A DNA stretch of 64,000 nucleotides from Paenibacillus_E sp964253085 (GCF_964253085.1 NZ_CAXUQH020000001.1:1984001-2048000), one strand, 5' to 3'. Positions 38,665 to 47,849 are shown, numbered from the stretch's first letter. The notes: generated from the letters alone by a model not told the origin. Translations and numbers: made by a program.

Positions 38665-39774
38665 ATGATGAAAAAGCGGATTACGGTTAGTTCTCGGCAA
38701 ATGGCAACGTTGTTTCTCTCCTTTCTGACGGGTTCGGCGATCGTAAATATACCAGCGCCTTTGACTGGTGCGGCAAAAAATGCCGCTTGGATTTCTTTAT
38801 GGATGGCGAACGGATGCGGGATGCTCTTGTTGTTCTGTGTTCTTTATCTGCACCGGAAATATCCGGATCAAACGCTCATCCAGTACAGTCGACAGGCAAT
38901 TGGAAGGCTGTTGACCTTTATTATCGCCATTCCTTTCTTTTTGATGTCCCTCATGATGCTGAGTAATATTGTAGGGGATATCGGCGGATTTTTTAAAAGT
39001 ACAATGATGAGGGAAACACCCACATATGTCTTCCACCTGCTAGTACTTTTCACTGCGGCCATGACCGTTCGTTCAGGTATTGAGGTCATGGCCAGGATGT
39101 TTACTTTACTGCTCATCTTGATATTGTTCTTCAGCGTCGCCGTTTTACTTTTAACGATTCCTAGTTACCATGTGGAGTTTCTCAGACCCTTATTTCCAGA
39201 TGGTTTCAAACCGGTTTTACATGGCGCCTATATCGCATGGGGATTTCCTTACGCGGAACTGATTCTGTTCACGATGGTTCTTCCGTTTGTTCGAAAAGAC
39301 CAGGAACCTTTGGGGAAGTTTATGTTTTTAGCGCTTCTTATCAGCGGGATTTCGCTAACCTTAGTCATTATGTGTACAATCATGGCGCTGGGGGCCACAG
39401 CTGGGAATATCAAATTTTCATTATTTACAATTGCACGATTGATTGAACTCGCGGAGGTGATTGAACGAATCGAATCTGTGATTGGCTTGGCATTGATCGC
39501 GGGCTCATATATGAAAGCAACAATTGTGCTGTTTGCCATCAATTTGGGACTTTGCCAATTATTTCAGCTGCCGAATGAACGGATCCTGATTTTTCCAATA
39601 GCCAATTTGGTGCTGCTGCTATCAATGAGCATGTTTCGGAACGAATTAGAATTCAGTGAACATGTGGGCATGGTTTGGCCATTATTTATAACGGTTGCGG
39701 GCGTTGTTCCTATCCTTTTGCTGACGATTGTAACCGCGTTTAAGAGTCGGAGGAACGAGGTGCCAAGAGATTAG
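38665..39774 (+). CDS. Spore germinant receptor B subunit (GerB, endospore germination permease)
   Basis: 369-residue integral membrane protein with ten predicted helices, of the APC-like GerAB/spore permease family. SSRQMATLFLSFLTGSAIV is at the N-terminus, GVGMVWPLF-like segments are near the end, and the charged SRRNEVPRD tail is typical. B subunits bind the germinant in the membrane plane. GGGGGAGGGGG lies upstream of ATG 38665. No terminator is seen after it. Confidence 0.94.
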   Translation: MMKKRITVSSRQMATLFLSFLTGSAIVNIPAPLTGAAKNAAWISLWMANGCGMLLLFCVLYLHRKYPDQTLIQYSRQAIGRLLTFIIAIPFFLMSLMMLSNIVGDIGGFFKSTMMRETPTYVFHLLVLFTAAMTVRSGIEVMARMFTLLLILILFFSVAVLLLTIPSYHVEFLRPLFPDGFKPVLHGAYIAWGFPYAELILFTMVLPFVRKDQEPLGKFMFLALLISGISLTLVIMCTIMALGATAGNIKFSLFTIARLIELAEVIERIESVIGLALIAGSYMKATIVLFAINLGLCQLFQLPNERILIFPIANLVLLLSMSMFRNELEFSEHVGMVWPLFITVAGVVPILLLTIVTAFKSRRNEVPRD

Positions 39775-40109
39775 CTGACTGGTCACCTAATATTGCGAAA
39801 GGATATAATCCGCTGTGTGAATCGCCATCGTATTGCCAGGAGTATTTGATCAAAAGTGAAGTCAATATTAATTGTATTCGCGTTCTTCCGCACACTGCCT
39901 GGACGCATAAAATACTTGATCTTCAATGGGACTTTGTTGATGTGATAGAGGGGGCTATGGTGGTTTGAGAGCAGTATCGGGATATTGTCACTGCGGGGAT
40001 TGGGATGGTATCCTTATAGGATTAAGTAATTGTTTAATATTGATATTTGTAAACGGTTACATATAGTTTTGGTTACAACCAGGATATAAATATCGGAGAG
40101 GAGGATCGT
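39775..40109. other. Intergenic region with a cre box; possible gene relic
   Basis: One plus-strand frame is open from within the B-subunit end to a TGA at 39966-39968 (64 codons from 39777) but lacks a start codon and ribosome site. It may be a decayed gene or chance. The 3' part is AT-rich and carries the cre box of the aldehyde dehydrogenase gene. I see no terminator. Confidence 0.4.
40047..40061. promoter_or_regulatory. Catabolite-responsive element (cre)
   Basis: TTGTAAACGGTTACA fits every position of the CcpA consensus WTGNAANCGNWNNCW. It lies 49 bases upstream of the aldehyde dehydrogenase start, so glucose repression of that gene is likely. Confidence 0.75.
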
Positions 40110-41480
40110 ATGTCGATAAGCCAATTGATGGATCAGCAAAAAAAGTATTATCACACGGGTGCTACGCGAGGACTCGATTTCCGTCTATCACAGCTCAAAA
40201 AGCTGAAGCAAGCAATTGTTGAACGGGAATCAGCGATTATCCAGGCGCTTCGCACCGACTTGAATAAGGGAGAGAAGGAAGCGTATGCCTTTGAAATAGG
40301 CATCGTATATCAAGAAATAACACATGTCATCAAGCATCTGAAACGTTGGATGAAGCCGAAGAAAGTGAAATCGCCGATGACGCATTCGGGGAGTCGCAGC
40401 TACATTATCCCTGAACCACTGGGTGCGGCACTTATCATTGCACCGTGGAATTATCCATTTATGCTGGCATTTGATCCGTTAGTGGGAGCGATTGCGGCTG
40501 GCAATACAGTTGTGTTGAAGCCCTCAGAGCTAGCGCCAGCGGTGTCAGCCGTGATGACCACGCTAATATGTGCTACCTTTGAACCGCAATTTATTGCTGT
40601 TGTGGAAGGTGGCGTGGAAGAAAGTCGTACGTTGCTGGAGCAACCGTTTGACAAGATCTTTTTTACAGGCAGCGTAGCCGTTGGCAAAATTGTGATGGAG
40701 GCAGCATCGAAGCGACTTACGCGAGTCACGCTAGAGCTCGGTGGAAAGAGCCCATGCATCGTTCATCAGGACGCACATTTAAAACTGGCGGCGCAGCGTA
40801 TTGCTTTCGGGAAGTTCTCTAATGCGATACAGACCTGTGTTGCTCCGGACTATTTGCTTGTGCATCGGAGCGTGAAAGATGAGCTACTGGCCTATTTGCA
40901 AGAGGCTATCCAATCTTTCTATGGCGACAAGCCGCTGCAAAGCCCCGATTACGGCAAAATCATTTCTCGCCGTCATTACGAGCGGTTGCATCATTTTATG
41001 AATGAAGGGAAGGTCGCTATCGGTGGGTTAGCTGACGATCGGACGCTGCAAATCGAACCGACGGTGCTTGAACAGATTACATGGGATATGCCTGTCATGC
41101 AGGAGGAGATTTTCGGCCCTATTCTTCCTGTCCTGACCTATGACAGCATCGATGAAGTGGTAACTATGATCAATGCTCGGCCGAAGCCGTTGGCACTGTA
41201 TGTTTTTTCGGAGGATAAAAAGGTGCAAGACGTCTTGCTTGAGCGAATTTCATTCGGCGGCGGTTGTATCAATGATACGCTGATGCATTTTGGTTCAACG
41301 CATTTGCCTGTCGGCGGAGTCGGCGAGAGCGGAATGGGCAGTTATCATGGCGAGATGAGTTTTCAAATATTTTCACATATGAAAAGTATATTAAAGCAGA
41401 CGACGAAGTTCGATATCCCTTTTCGATATCCGTCTAGCAAATTCGGGTTGAAAATCATACGCAGGCTGACTAAGCCTTAA
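40110..41480 (+). CDS. Aldehyde dehydrogenase (class 3-like)
   Basis: 456-residue NAD(P)-dependent aldehyde dehydrogenase. APWNYPFML, KPSELAPA and FFTGSVAVGK line the cofactor site, the general base is Glu209 in LELGGKSPC, and the nucleophile is Cys243 in AIQTCVAPDY. The length and the C-terminal hydrophobic tail match the short, membrane-associated class 3/YwdH type that handles long-chain or aromatic aldehydes. GGAGAGGAGG precedes the ATG. The cre box upstream predicts CcpA control. Confidence 0.93.
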   Translation: MSISQLMDQQKKYYHTGATRGLDFRLSQLKKLKQAIVERESAIIQALRTDLNKGEKEAYAFEIGIVYQEITHVIKHLKRWMKPKKVKSPMTHSGSRSYIIPEPLGAALIIAPWNYPFMLAFDPLVGAIAAGNTVVLKPSELAPAVSAVMTTLICATFEPQFIAVVEGGVEESRTLLEQPFDKIFFTGSVAVGKIVMEAASKRLTRVTLELGGKSPCIVHQDAHLKLAAQRIAFGKFSNAIQTCVAPDYLLVHRSVKDELLAYLQEAIQSFYGDKPLQSPDYGKIISRRHYERLHHFMNEGKVAIGGLADDRTLQIEPTVLEQITWDMPVMQEEIFGPILPVLTYDSIDEVVTMINARPKPLALYVFSEDKKVQDVLLERISFGGGCINDTLMHFGSTHLPVGGVGESGMGSYHGEMSFQIFSHMKSILKQTTKFDIPFRYPSSKFGLKIIRRLTKP

Positions 41481-41509
41481 ATACGGCTCACTAGGAAGAG
41501 GTAAATCTC

Positions 41510-41869
41510 ATGATAGGATCCTACGAGTACTATAAACAGATTTTCACAGATGTACCGAAGCCATTTGCATTCGTAGATTTGGATTTATTGGATGTTAACA
41601 TCAAGGCCATTACGCAGGAAGCCGGGGGAAGAAGAGACGGGTGGCGAGCACCCGTGATGCTCTCGCTGGCAGAGGCCAAATCCGATCCGCAGTCAGTCGG
41701 CGCCGTCACAGGCTTGCTGCTGCTGTTTGGCAATTTAGGGGGCATTGTGCTTTCTTCGGTTGTTCAACTCTTGTTAGGGAATAGGATTGTAGCGATATGC
41801 GTTTTAGCTGCTGTGGCAATTCTCATATTGCCTGCAGTTAGGTGGCTGCAGACGGCATCTTCGAAATGA
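41510..41869 (+). pseudogene. Chimeric gene relic: amino-acid deaminase/aldolase N-terminus joined to a transporter C-terminus
   Basis: A 119-codon frame with two unrelated halves. Residues 1-~38 (YEYYKQIF, then PFAFVDLDLLDVNIKAI) match the start of the PLP-dependent alanine racemase-like deaminase/aldolase family. Residues ~48-119 (SLAEAKSDPQSVGAVTGLLLLFGNLGG and two hydrophobic helices) match the last helices of a major facilitator. The simplest explanation is a deletion that removed the rest of the first gene and most of a second, leaving an in-frame join near 41630-41650. Both active parts are missing, so neither function should remain. Confidence 0.7.
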
Positions 41870-41998
41870 ACAGACGACAGGGCGAGGATCGTTCCATGCA
41901 TTTCGCTGGAGTTGTTGCGTGTAACCAATCTGTAACGTTGGATAAGTTATAGTGGCTTATAAAGAGCAATAGTAGAAAAATAATTTACCGGGGGGCCT

Positions 41999-42205
41999 AT
42001 GAATATCATACATCGGGATGCTGATTTTACGAATGCGATGTTGTTTGGAACTTACATAATGGTGGTATTGGATGGGAAAATGATTGGCGGCGGACTTGTC
42101 GAGGAGTTCGATGAAATCGAGGTGAAGGTAGGACAGGGGCGATATAAACGCAACAGTTCAACCTTTGTCGTAGCTCCGCCTCCACAATGTTCGACGGGTA
42201 TGTGA
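41999..42205 (+). CDS. Hypothetical small protein, possibly frameshifted
   Basis: 68 codons starting at an ATG with GGGGGG six bases upstream. The segment VVLDGKMIGGGLVEEFDEIEV looks like a genuine beta-rich fold, but the last ten residues do not. A second open frame in another phase (42187-42294, 35 codons) begins where the sequence quality drops, so this may be the front half of a frameshifted ~95-residue gene. I do not recognise the family. Confidence 0.5.
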   Translation: MNIIHRDADFTNAMLFGTYIMVVLDGKMIGGGLVEEFDEIEVKVGQGRYKRNSSTFVVAPPPQCSTGM

Positions 42206-42294
42206 GCGCTTTACTTCAAAAGTACGATTACACGAGGAGTTTAGGGGATGATCTGAACATCTTATGTCGTATGAAACTTCCACGAGAAGAATAA
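42187..42294 (+). other. Possible continuation of the small gene in another frame
   Basis: 35 codons from ATG 42187 to TAA, overlapping the preceding frame by 19 bases and lacking a ribosome site. The composition (FDGYVSALLQKYDYTRSLGD) is protein-like. It may be the displaced C-terminus of the gene at 41999 or a translationally coupled micro-protein. Confidence 0.35.
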
Positions 42295-42334
42295 GGTGAT
42301 TTGTATCGAGGAATGGTTTGGATTCTATAAAATG

Positions 42335-42384
42335 AAAAAGAGGGTTCCCGCCACATACATGACTTATGGGATGCCCTCTTTTTT
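42335..42384. terminator. Bidirectional terminator
   Basis: AAAAGAGGG and CCC arms pair with GGG and CCCTCTTTT. It is flanked by As on the left and Ts on the right, so it can act on both strands. It ends the aminotransferase gene on the minus strand. Confidence 0.85.
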
Positions 42385-42395
42385 GTGTTGCCTGC

Positions 42396-43706
42396 CTATT
42401 TGCTTGCGGCAACGGTCTCTATTTCTTTAACACTTTGATAGATGATATTGAATAACTCTTCCAAATTGCCTTCTTCGATGCAAGAGAATGCTACACGAAG
42501 ATCAGTCTCGCCAAGAGCGATTGTTCCTACACCATGCTGATTCAATAAATGAACGCGCAATGTTTCAGCGTCAACGGTTTTGAGCTTCAAGCACATGAAA
42601 TAGCCGGAGTTGAAAGGGTAGTAGCCCCATGCATCGTCGAACTTGCCACTGTCCAAGATGGATTTGGTGCAGTTCGCGCGGCCTTTCATGATTTCGTATT
42701 TTTCTTGCTTCTGAACATTGAATTCTGGTGAGTTCAAGGCGTGAAGCACGAACGTTTGGGACGGATGAGGTCCGCTAGAAATGGTCGCACGGATAATTCC
42801 CATTGTTTTTTGTTCAAGAGCACTAAGAAGTGCATCGCTTTGACCCGCATACGTAATGAAGCCTACACGGAAGCCCCACACGTATTCTTCTTTGGTTGCT
42901 CCGTCAATTTTGACAGCAAGCACACGCGGATGCAGGTCAGCCAATTGACCGAACAAGGATTCATGCAATGAATTTTCAAAGAAAAGACCGAAATAAGCAT
43001 CGTCAGTTAGAACAACTACGTTAATCCCAGCTTCAGCAGCTTCTTTGATCGCGGCAGTAATGGCATTGCCATCTTCAACATCAGGTGTGTAGCCCGTTGG
43101 ATTGTTCGGGAAGTTCAGCACAACGATCGCTTTGCCCTTGGACTTCTGAGCGAGAAGTGCTTCACGCAAGCCTTCGGAATTAAAACGCTCTTGTTCGTTA
43201 TAAAGCGGATAGTTCACGATTTGAGCACCGCGGCGAATCTCGAAAGTGAGCTCGTAATTTTCCCAGTTTTTATCAGGAATAATAACGGCATCACCTACGT
43301 CTGCAAAAAGATCAGCAGCGATACTTAGACCATGTGTCAAGGCATTCGTTACAATCGGGTTACCGATCAACTTGCTGCCAATGCCAGGGTTTTCCTCGAG
43401 CATTTTTTTACGCCAAGCTGTACGAAGTTCAGGCTTACCAGCCGGTGGAGCATATTCATATATATCTTTAGGATTGTAAGTGGAGAGTGTATCTTGAATG
43501 ACCTTCAGATGCATGGGTTGACCATTTTCGATGGCAATACCAATAGTAGCATTGAATTTCTTGGCTTTGGCCTTCGCTTCAGCCGATTGGCTGAGAATGC
43601 CTTCTTTCGGGAAGTAAATCGATTTACCTAATGCGGAAAGCATGTCATGTACGTGAGAATTTTCACGTTGCAGGGTCTCGTTTAACTGACTTGCCAAAGG
43701 ATTCAT
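42396..43706 (-). CDS. PLP-dependent aminotransferase, class I/II fold
   Basis: 436-residue fold-type I aminotransferase. Visible elements are the cofactor-binding GLSIAADL region, NFPNNPTGY, the pyridine-N Asp in VLTDDAYFG, the Schiff-base Lys in KIDGATKEEYVWGFRVGF, and the substrate Arg in DLRVAFSC near the C-terminus. Together they fit an amino-acid aminotransferase of ~430 residues. The substrate is not evident. It is a single-gene unit with its own terminator. Confidence 0.9.
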   Translation of the reverse strand: MNPLASQLNETLQRENSHVHDMLSALGKSIYFPKEGILSQSAEAKAKAKKFNATIGIAIENGQPMHLKVIQDTLSTYNPKDIYEYAPPAGKPELRTAWRKKMLEENPGIGSKLIGNPIVTNALTHGLSIAADLFADVGDAVIIPDKNWENYELTFEIRRGAQIVNYPLYNEQERFNSEGLREALLAQKSKGKAIVVLNFPNNPTGYTPDVEDGNAITAAIKEAAEAGINVVVLTDDAYFGLFFENSLHESLFGQLADLHPRVLAVKIDGATKEEYVWGFRVGFITYAGQSDALLSALEQKTMGIIRATISSGPHPSQTFVLHALNSPEFNVQKQEKYEIMKGRANCTKSILDSGKFDDAWGYYPFNSGYFMCLKLKTVDAETLRVHLLNQHGVGTIALGETDLRVAFSCIEEGNLEELFNIIYQSVKEIETVAASK

Positions 43707-43864
43707 AAGATTGGGTCATTCCTTCCAATGAGCGATTCATTTTTTCCCAGTTATTATATCACTTTCACACCTGCACGTCACTGCGCTAAACAAATTTTCT
43801 ATGATTCGTAAAATAAAGAAGCAAGTGCCATGGATGAACGAGTTCCAGTCACTTGCTCATAGGT

Positions 43865-44446
43865 TTATTTGATCAAAAAACCTTCTAGTCGTTGCTTGAC
43901 CTGCGGCCACTCCTTGTCAAGGATACTGAACATAACCGTATCTCGTGTATAACCGTCGTGAAGCACACGATGTTGACGAAGAATCCCTTCTTTCTGGGCT
44001 CCTAAACGGGCAATGGCTGCTTGGGAGCGTTCGTTTCGAAGGTCTGTTTTGAGCTGAACACGCAGAAGACTAAGAGATTCAAAACAGTATCGAAGTAATA
44101 AATACTTACATTCTGTATTAACACGAGTTCTCCAAACACTTGAATTGTACCAGGTGTGTCCAATCTCCATATTCCGATGTGGAATGGAAATATCGAATAG
44201 TCGCGTACTGCCGACGATAGTATCGGTAGCTTTATCATAGACGCTGAATGGGATACCTTGTCCTGCTTCCTGCTCGTTAAGTGCTTGGTATACAAATTTG
44301 TGAACTTCAGCAGGATCAAGCAAAGGTGTCATAAATGACCAAATAGCAGGGTCTTTGGCAGCCTCGATCAGACCAGGAATATGTGACTCATGCAAAGGAA
44401 GCAAGCTGACACGAGTTCCTTCTAGGTTTGGCGGTAGTAGATTCAT
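43865..44446 (-). CDS. GNAT acetyltransferase (RimJ/RimL-like)
   Basis: 193-residue N-acetyltransferase. It starts with LEGTRVSLLPLHESHIPGL, and the acetyl-CoA region is around RNMEIGHTWYNSSVWRTRVNTECKYLLL. Motif B LRVQLKTDLRNERSQAAIARLGA and the final strand DTVMFSIL are clear. This group often acetylates protein N-termini or antibiotics; the substrate is unknown. It is divergent from the MocR-type regulator, with 131 bases between their starts. Confidence 0.88.
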   Translation of the reverse strand: MNLLPPNLEGTRVSLLPLHESHIPGLIEAAKDPAIWSFMTPLLDPAEVHKFVYQALNEQEAGQGIPFSVYDKATDTIVGSTRLFDISIPHRNMEIGHTWYNSSVWRTRVNTECKYLLLRYCFESLSLLRVQLKTDLRNERSQAAIARLGAQKEGILRQHRVLHDGYTRDTVMFSILDKEWPQVKQRLEGFLIK

Positions 44447-44577
44447 AGTTTGATTTCTCCTTACTCGTGAATGATTTTAATGTGATTGTAGTAAGCATAC
44501 TGTATGATTGGATTAATAATAAGTGCCAATATAGCTCAATTTATATGTACCATTTTAAAAAGAAAAGAAGTGGTTGT

Positions 44578-46167
44578 ATGGCATTTTATTTGCCGTTTCA
44601 AACGTACTGCATGCGATATCCTAGTAAATATGCCGCATTGTATCATGCGCTTCGCGATGAGATCGTGGGAAATAAGTTGAAGCAGAATACGAAATTGCCC
44701 TCAAGCCGGGACTTGGCTGATCGACTGGGTATTTCTCGGGGAACCGTAAATCAGGTGTACGATATGTTAATCGCAGAGGGATATTTGCAGGCAGATGTTG
44801 GCAGAGGGACATTCGTGGTCTATGCGGACGGTCATGTGATGTATGAGACCAAGGTGGGGAAGAATATAGAATTGTCGGCTTGGGGCGTCCGAGTGAGCGA
44901 AGGAGTGGGTGCTGGGGGGCGCAGGAAAAAGGGAGAAGATAAGGCTGATGTGGCCAGCGAGCAGGGGAAGCGAGAAGGTAAGGCTGATGGTGGCAATGAG
45001 CAAGGGGAAGTGCGAGAGGGTAAGGTTAATGGTGTTAAAGACCAGAGGAAAGAGAGAGAACTAGTGGGTAAGCCAGCTGGAAGAGAGATTGCGTTCGTCG
45101 TGGCGCGTCCGCAGATGGAGCAGTTTCCGCGGGAGCAATGGAACCGCGGCATGTACGAGCAGGTGCGGCAGATGACGGAGTCGCCGCAAGCGGACGCCCA
45201 CATCGCTGAGGGACACTACGCGCTTCGCGAAGCGATCGCGGTGCATCTGAGGCGGATGCGAGGCATCGATGCGCCCCCGGAGCGCATCGTGATCGTCAAT
45301 GGGTCAATGCAGGCGATCGCCTTGCTGACCCAACTGCTCGTAAACCCAGGCGATCCCGTGGTGCTGGAGCGCCCCGGGTATCAAGGCGCCAGCCGCGCTG
45401 TGCTGGCGGCTGGTGGAGTGCCCGTCCACGCGGAAGTGGACGGGCAAGGGCTCATCCCGCAGCCGTGGAACGCACGGCTGCTGTTCGTGACGCCCAGCCG
45501 CCAATTCCCTACGGGGGCGGTGCTGGGCCTGGAGCGCCGCCAGCTCCTGCTGCGCTGGGCGGCGGAGCAAGGTGCTGTCATCGTCGAAGACGACTATGAC
45601 AGCGAGTTCAGGCACCGTGGGCGGCCTATTGAGCCGCTCAAGGTGCTGGACCAAGAGGGCCGAGTGGTCTACATCGGCACCTTTTCCAAAACGATGCTGC
45701 AGGACCTGCGCATCGGCTATGTCGTGCTGCCGGAGGCCCTGCACGACGCTTTTGTAGCCGCGAAGCGGCTATACGAGCCGCACCCAACGGGGCTGCTCGA
45801 ACAGCGCTCGCTCGCCGCCTTCATGGCGAGCGGCGGCTACGAGCGACACCTGCGCCGTATGCGGCGGGTGTACGCGAGCAAGTTCTTGCTCCTGCAGGCG
45901 CTGCTGCAGGAGCAGCTGTCCACCCTCTTCGAGTGGGTGGACAGCGATAGCGGGCTGCATCTGTTCGGATGGTGGCGCGGTGACCTGCGCACCTATACTG
46001 CGTATGCAGCCGCATGTCGGGCAGTAGGCGTGACCTGGACGGACGCCGGCAACTACGCGCTCCCGGACGGCAGAGCGGGAGTCTGCTTCGGTTTCGCCCA
46101 TCTAACAGAGGCAGAGATCAAGCAAGGCATCACCTTGCTCCGCTCAGTCTCTGTAGGATTTTCCTGA
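44578..46167 (+). CDS. MocR/GabR-type regulator (GntR helix-turn-helix plus aminotransferase domain)
   Basis: 529-residue regulator. Residues ~8-80 are the GntR winged helix (LPSSRDLADRLGISRGTVNQVYDML). Residues ~90-165 are a highly charged, Gly/Lys/Glu-rich linker with internal near-repeats (KADVASEQGKREG, KADGGNEQGEVREG). The rest is a fold-type I aminotransferase domain with the PLP Lys in GTFSKTMLQDLRIGY and Asp in VEDDYDSEFRHRG. The DNA becomes sharply GC-rich from ~45060, where the aminotransferase domain begins. ATG 44578 fits the usual MFYLPF-type start, though the ribosome site is weak. MocR proteins commonly control PLP or amino-acid genes. Confidence 0.88.
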   Translation: MAFYLPFQTYCMRYPSKYAALYHALRDEIVGNKLKQNTKLPSSRDLADRLGISRGTVNQVYDMLIAEGYLQADVGRGTFVVYADGHVMYETKVGKNIELSAWGVRVSEGVGAGGRRKKGEDKADVASEQGKREGKADGGNEQGEVREGKVNGVKDQRKERELVGKPAGREIAFVVARPQMEQFPREQWNRGMYEQVRQMTESPQADAHIAEGHYALREAIAVHLRRMRGIDAPPERIVIVNGSMQAIALLTQLLVNPGDPVVLERPGYQGASRAVLAAGGVPVHAEVDGQGLIPQPWNARLLFVTPSRQFPTGAVLGLERRQLLLRWAAEQGAVIVEDDYDSEFRHRGRPIEPLKVLDQEGRVVYIGTFSKTMLQDLRIGYVVLPEALHDAFVAAKRLYEPHPTGLLEQRSLAAFMASGGYERHLRRMRRVYASKFLLLQALLQEQLSTLFEWVDSDSGLHLFGWWRGDLRTYTAYAAACRAVGVTWTDAGNYALPDGRAGVCFGFAHLTEAEIKQGITLLRSVSVGFS

Positions 46168-46244
46168 CTCTTCTCACTCAATCTCTGTAGCATTTCCTGA
46201 CTCTTTTCGCCCAATCTCAGTGGGCCTTTCTTGATCTTTTTTCT
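46145..46244 (+). repeat. Three degenerate ~33-bp tandem repeats at the end of the MocR gene
   Basis: Units start at 46145, 46179 and 46212. Each opens with CA[AG]TCTC.GT and continues with TTTCCTGACTCTT-like sequence. The first covers the last codons and stop of the regulator, the others are non-coding, and similarity falls with distance. Confidence 0.6.
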
Positions 46245-46332
46245 CTATCTGTGTCGTACTTTACCAAATCCCTTCTCGCCTACCATAAAAAGTCTCTATC
46301 ACTGTGCAAAATAAGTCTTTTGGGCGATAACT

Positions 46333-46367
46333 TTGTTTGCAATAGGTTGTATGTTATCATCTAACAT
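46333..46367 (+). promoter_or_regulatory. Promoter with overlapping dyad before the malic enzyme gene
   Basis: TTGTTT (46333-46338) and TATCAT (46355-46360) are 16 bp apart. ATGTTA (46351-46356) and TAACAT (46362-46367) form a perfect dyad across the -10 box, which could be an operator. Confidence 0.5.
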
Positions 46368-46406
46368 GTGTTCAATTAAATTACAAATCGTAGGAGTGAT
46401 CCTTTC

Positions 46407-47846
46407 ATGGCTGGATTAAATGGTGGGGGCACAAGTGTCATCGTGCGACTGGAAATACATAAAGAACTCGTAACCTTTGGGAGAATTGCAACGGCCATTG
46501 GTGATGCAGGCGGCGATATTGTGGCGATTGACGTCACAAGAGCCAGCAAAACGACGACTACACGTGATATTACAGTCAAAGTAAGTGATCCCGAGCATAC
46601 GGAAACGATAACTAAAGCTCTAAAGGGTATTCCAGGTGTCCGCATCATTAACGTGTCAGATCAGACCTTCCTGCTTCATTTGGGTGGAAAAATTGAAGTC
46701 ACCCCCAAAGTACCGATTAAAAACAGGGACGATTTGTCCCGCGTATATACACCAGGAGTTGCCCGGGTTTGTATGGCGATTCATGAAGACCCGAGCAAGG
46801 CACATTCTTTGACGATTAAAAGGAATACTGTTGCTGTCGTTTCAGATGGTACGGCTGTTCTAGGGCTTGGGAATATTGGACCTGAAGCGGCAATGCCCGT
46901 GATGGAAGGGAAAGCGATGCTATTTAAACAAATGGCCGGCGTAGATGCGTTCCCTATTTGTTTGGATACACAAGATACCGAAGAAATTATTCGTACCGTG
47001 AAGGCGATTGCGCCAGGATTTGGCGGTATTAATTTGGAGGATATTTCTTCGCCGCGTTGTTTTGAAATTGAAGAGCGCCTTATTGAGGAGCTTGATATTC
47101 CTGTTTTCCATGATGATCAGCACGGAACAGCGGTTGTCATTTTAGCTGGGTTGTTAAATGCGGTTAAGCTGGTAGGAAAGCAATTGGAGTCGTGTAAGGT
47201 AGTCATTACGGGTATCGGCGCTGCAGGTATTGCGTGTACCAAAATGCTGATCTCAGCAGGCGTTACCAATGTCATTGGTGTGGATCGTCAAGGGGCTATC
47301 GTACGAGGAGATGAATTCACGAACAAGGCTTGGGAGTGGTACGCTGCAAATACGAATCCAGGGCTAGAACGTGGTACATTATCTGATGTCATCTCGGGTG
47401 CAGATATTTTCATCGGTCTTTCAGGACCAGGCGTGTTGAAGCAAGATGATGTGAAGCGAATGGCGACAGATCCGATTGTTTTCGCAATGGCGAATCCCAC
47501 ACCGGAAATCACGCCAGAGGAAGCGGAGCCTTATGTTCGCGTAATGGCGACAGGGCGCTCGGATTATCCGAATCAAATTAACAATGTACTTTGTTTTCCA
47601 GGAATTTTCCGCGGCGTATTGGACTGCCGAGCATCCAAGATCACGCAAGAGATGAAGCTTGCTGCAGCCAAAGCGATTGCTGCTGTCGTGAATGAGGACG
47701 AGCTGAACGAGTACTACATTATTCCAAGCGTGTTCAATCACGCTGTGGTCGAGAAGGTTAGAGAAGCCGTTATGGAAGCGGCCTTTGAATCAGGAGTTGC
47801 ACGTCGTCGCAGTCAACGCGAGGTAAACGAAACTCATCACGATTAA
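46407..47846 (+). CDS. NAD(P)-dependent malic enzyme with N-terminal ACT domain
   Basis: 479-residue enzyme converting malate to pyruvate and CO2. Residues ~8-85 form an ACT regulatory domain, suggesting control by a small ligand such as an amino acid. The catalytic part has YTPGVARVC (catalytic Tyr), metal ligands in INLEDISSPRCFEIE and PVFHDDQHGTA, catalytic Lys in EGKAML, and the nucleotide site GIGAAGIACTKML. The ACT-malic arrangement occurs in Firmicutes and Actinobacteria and is distinct from YtsJ. TAGGAG lies 12 bases before the ATG. Confidence 0.94.
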   Translation: MAGLNGGGTSVIVRLEIHKELVTFGRIATAIGDAGGDIVAIDVTRASKTTTTRDITVKVSDPEHTETITKALKGIPGVRIINVSDQTFLLHLGGKIEVTPKVPIKNRDDLSRVYTPGVARVCMAIHEDPSKAHSLTIKRNTVAVVSDGTAVLGLGNIGPEAAMPVMEGKAMLFKQMAGVDAFPICLDTQDTEEIIRTVKAIAPGFGGINLEDISSPRCFEIEERLIEELDIPVFHDDQHGTAVVILAGLLNAVKLVGKQLESCKVVITGIGAAGIACTKMLISAGVTNVIGVDRQGAIVRGDEFTNKAWEWYAANTNPGLERGTLSDVISGADIFIGLSGPGVLKQDDVKRMATDPIVFAMANPTPEITPEEAEPYVRVMATGRSDYPNQINNVLCFPGIFRGVLDCRASKITQEMKLAAAKAIAAVVNEDELNEYYIIPSVFNHAVVEKVREAVMEAAFESGVARRRSQREVNETHHD

Positions 47847-47849
47847 ATG

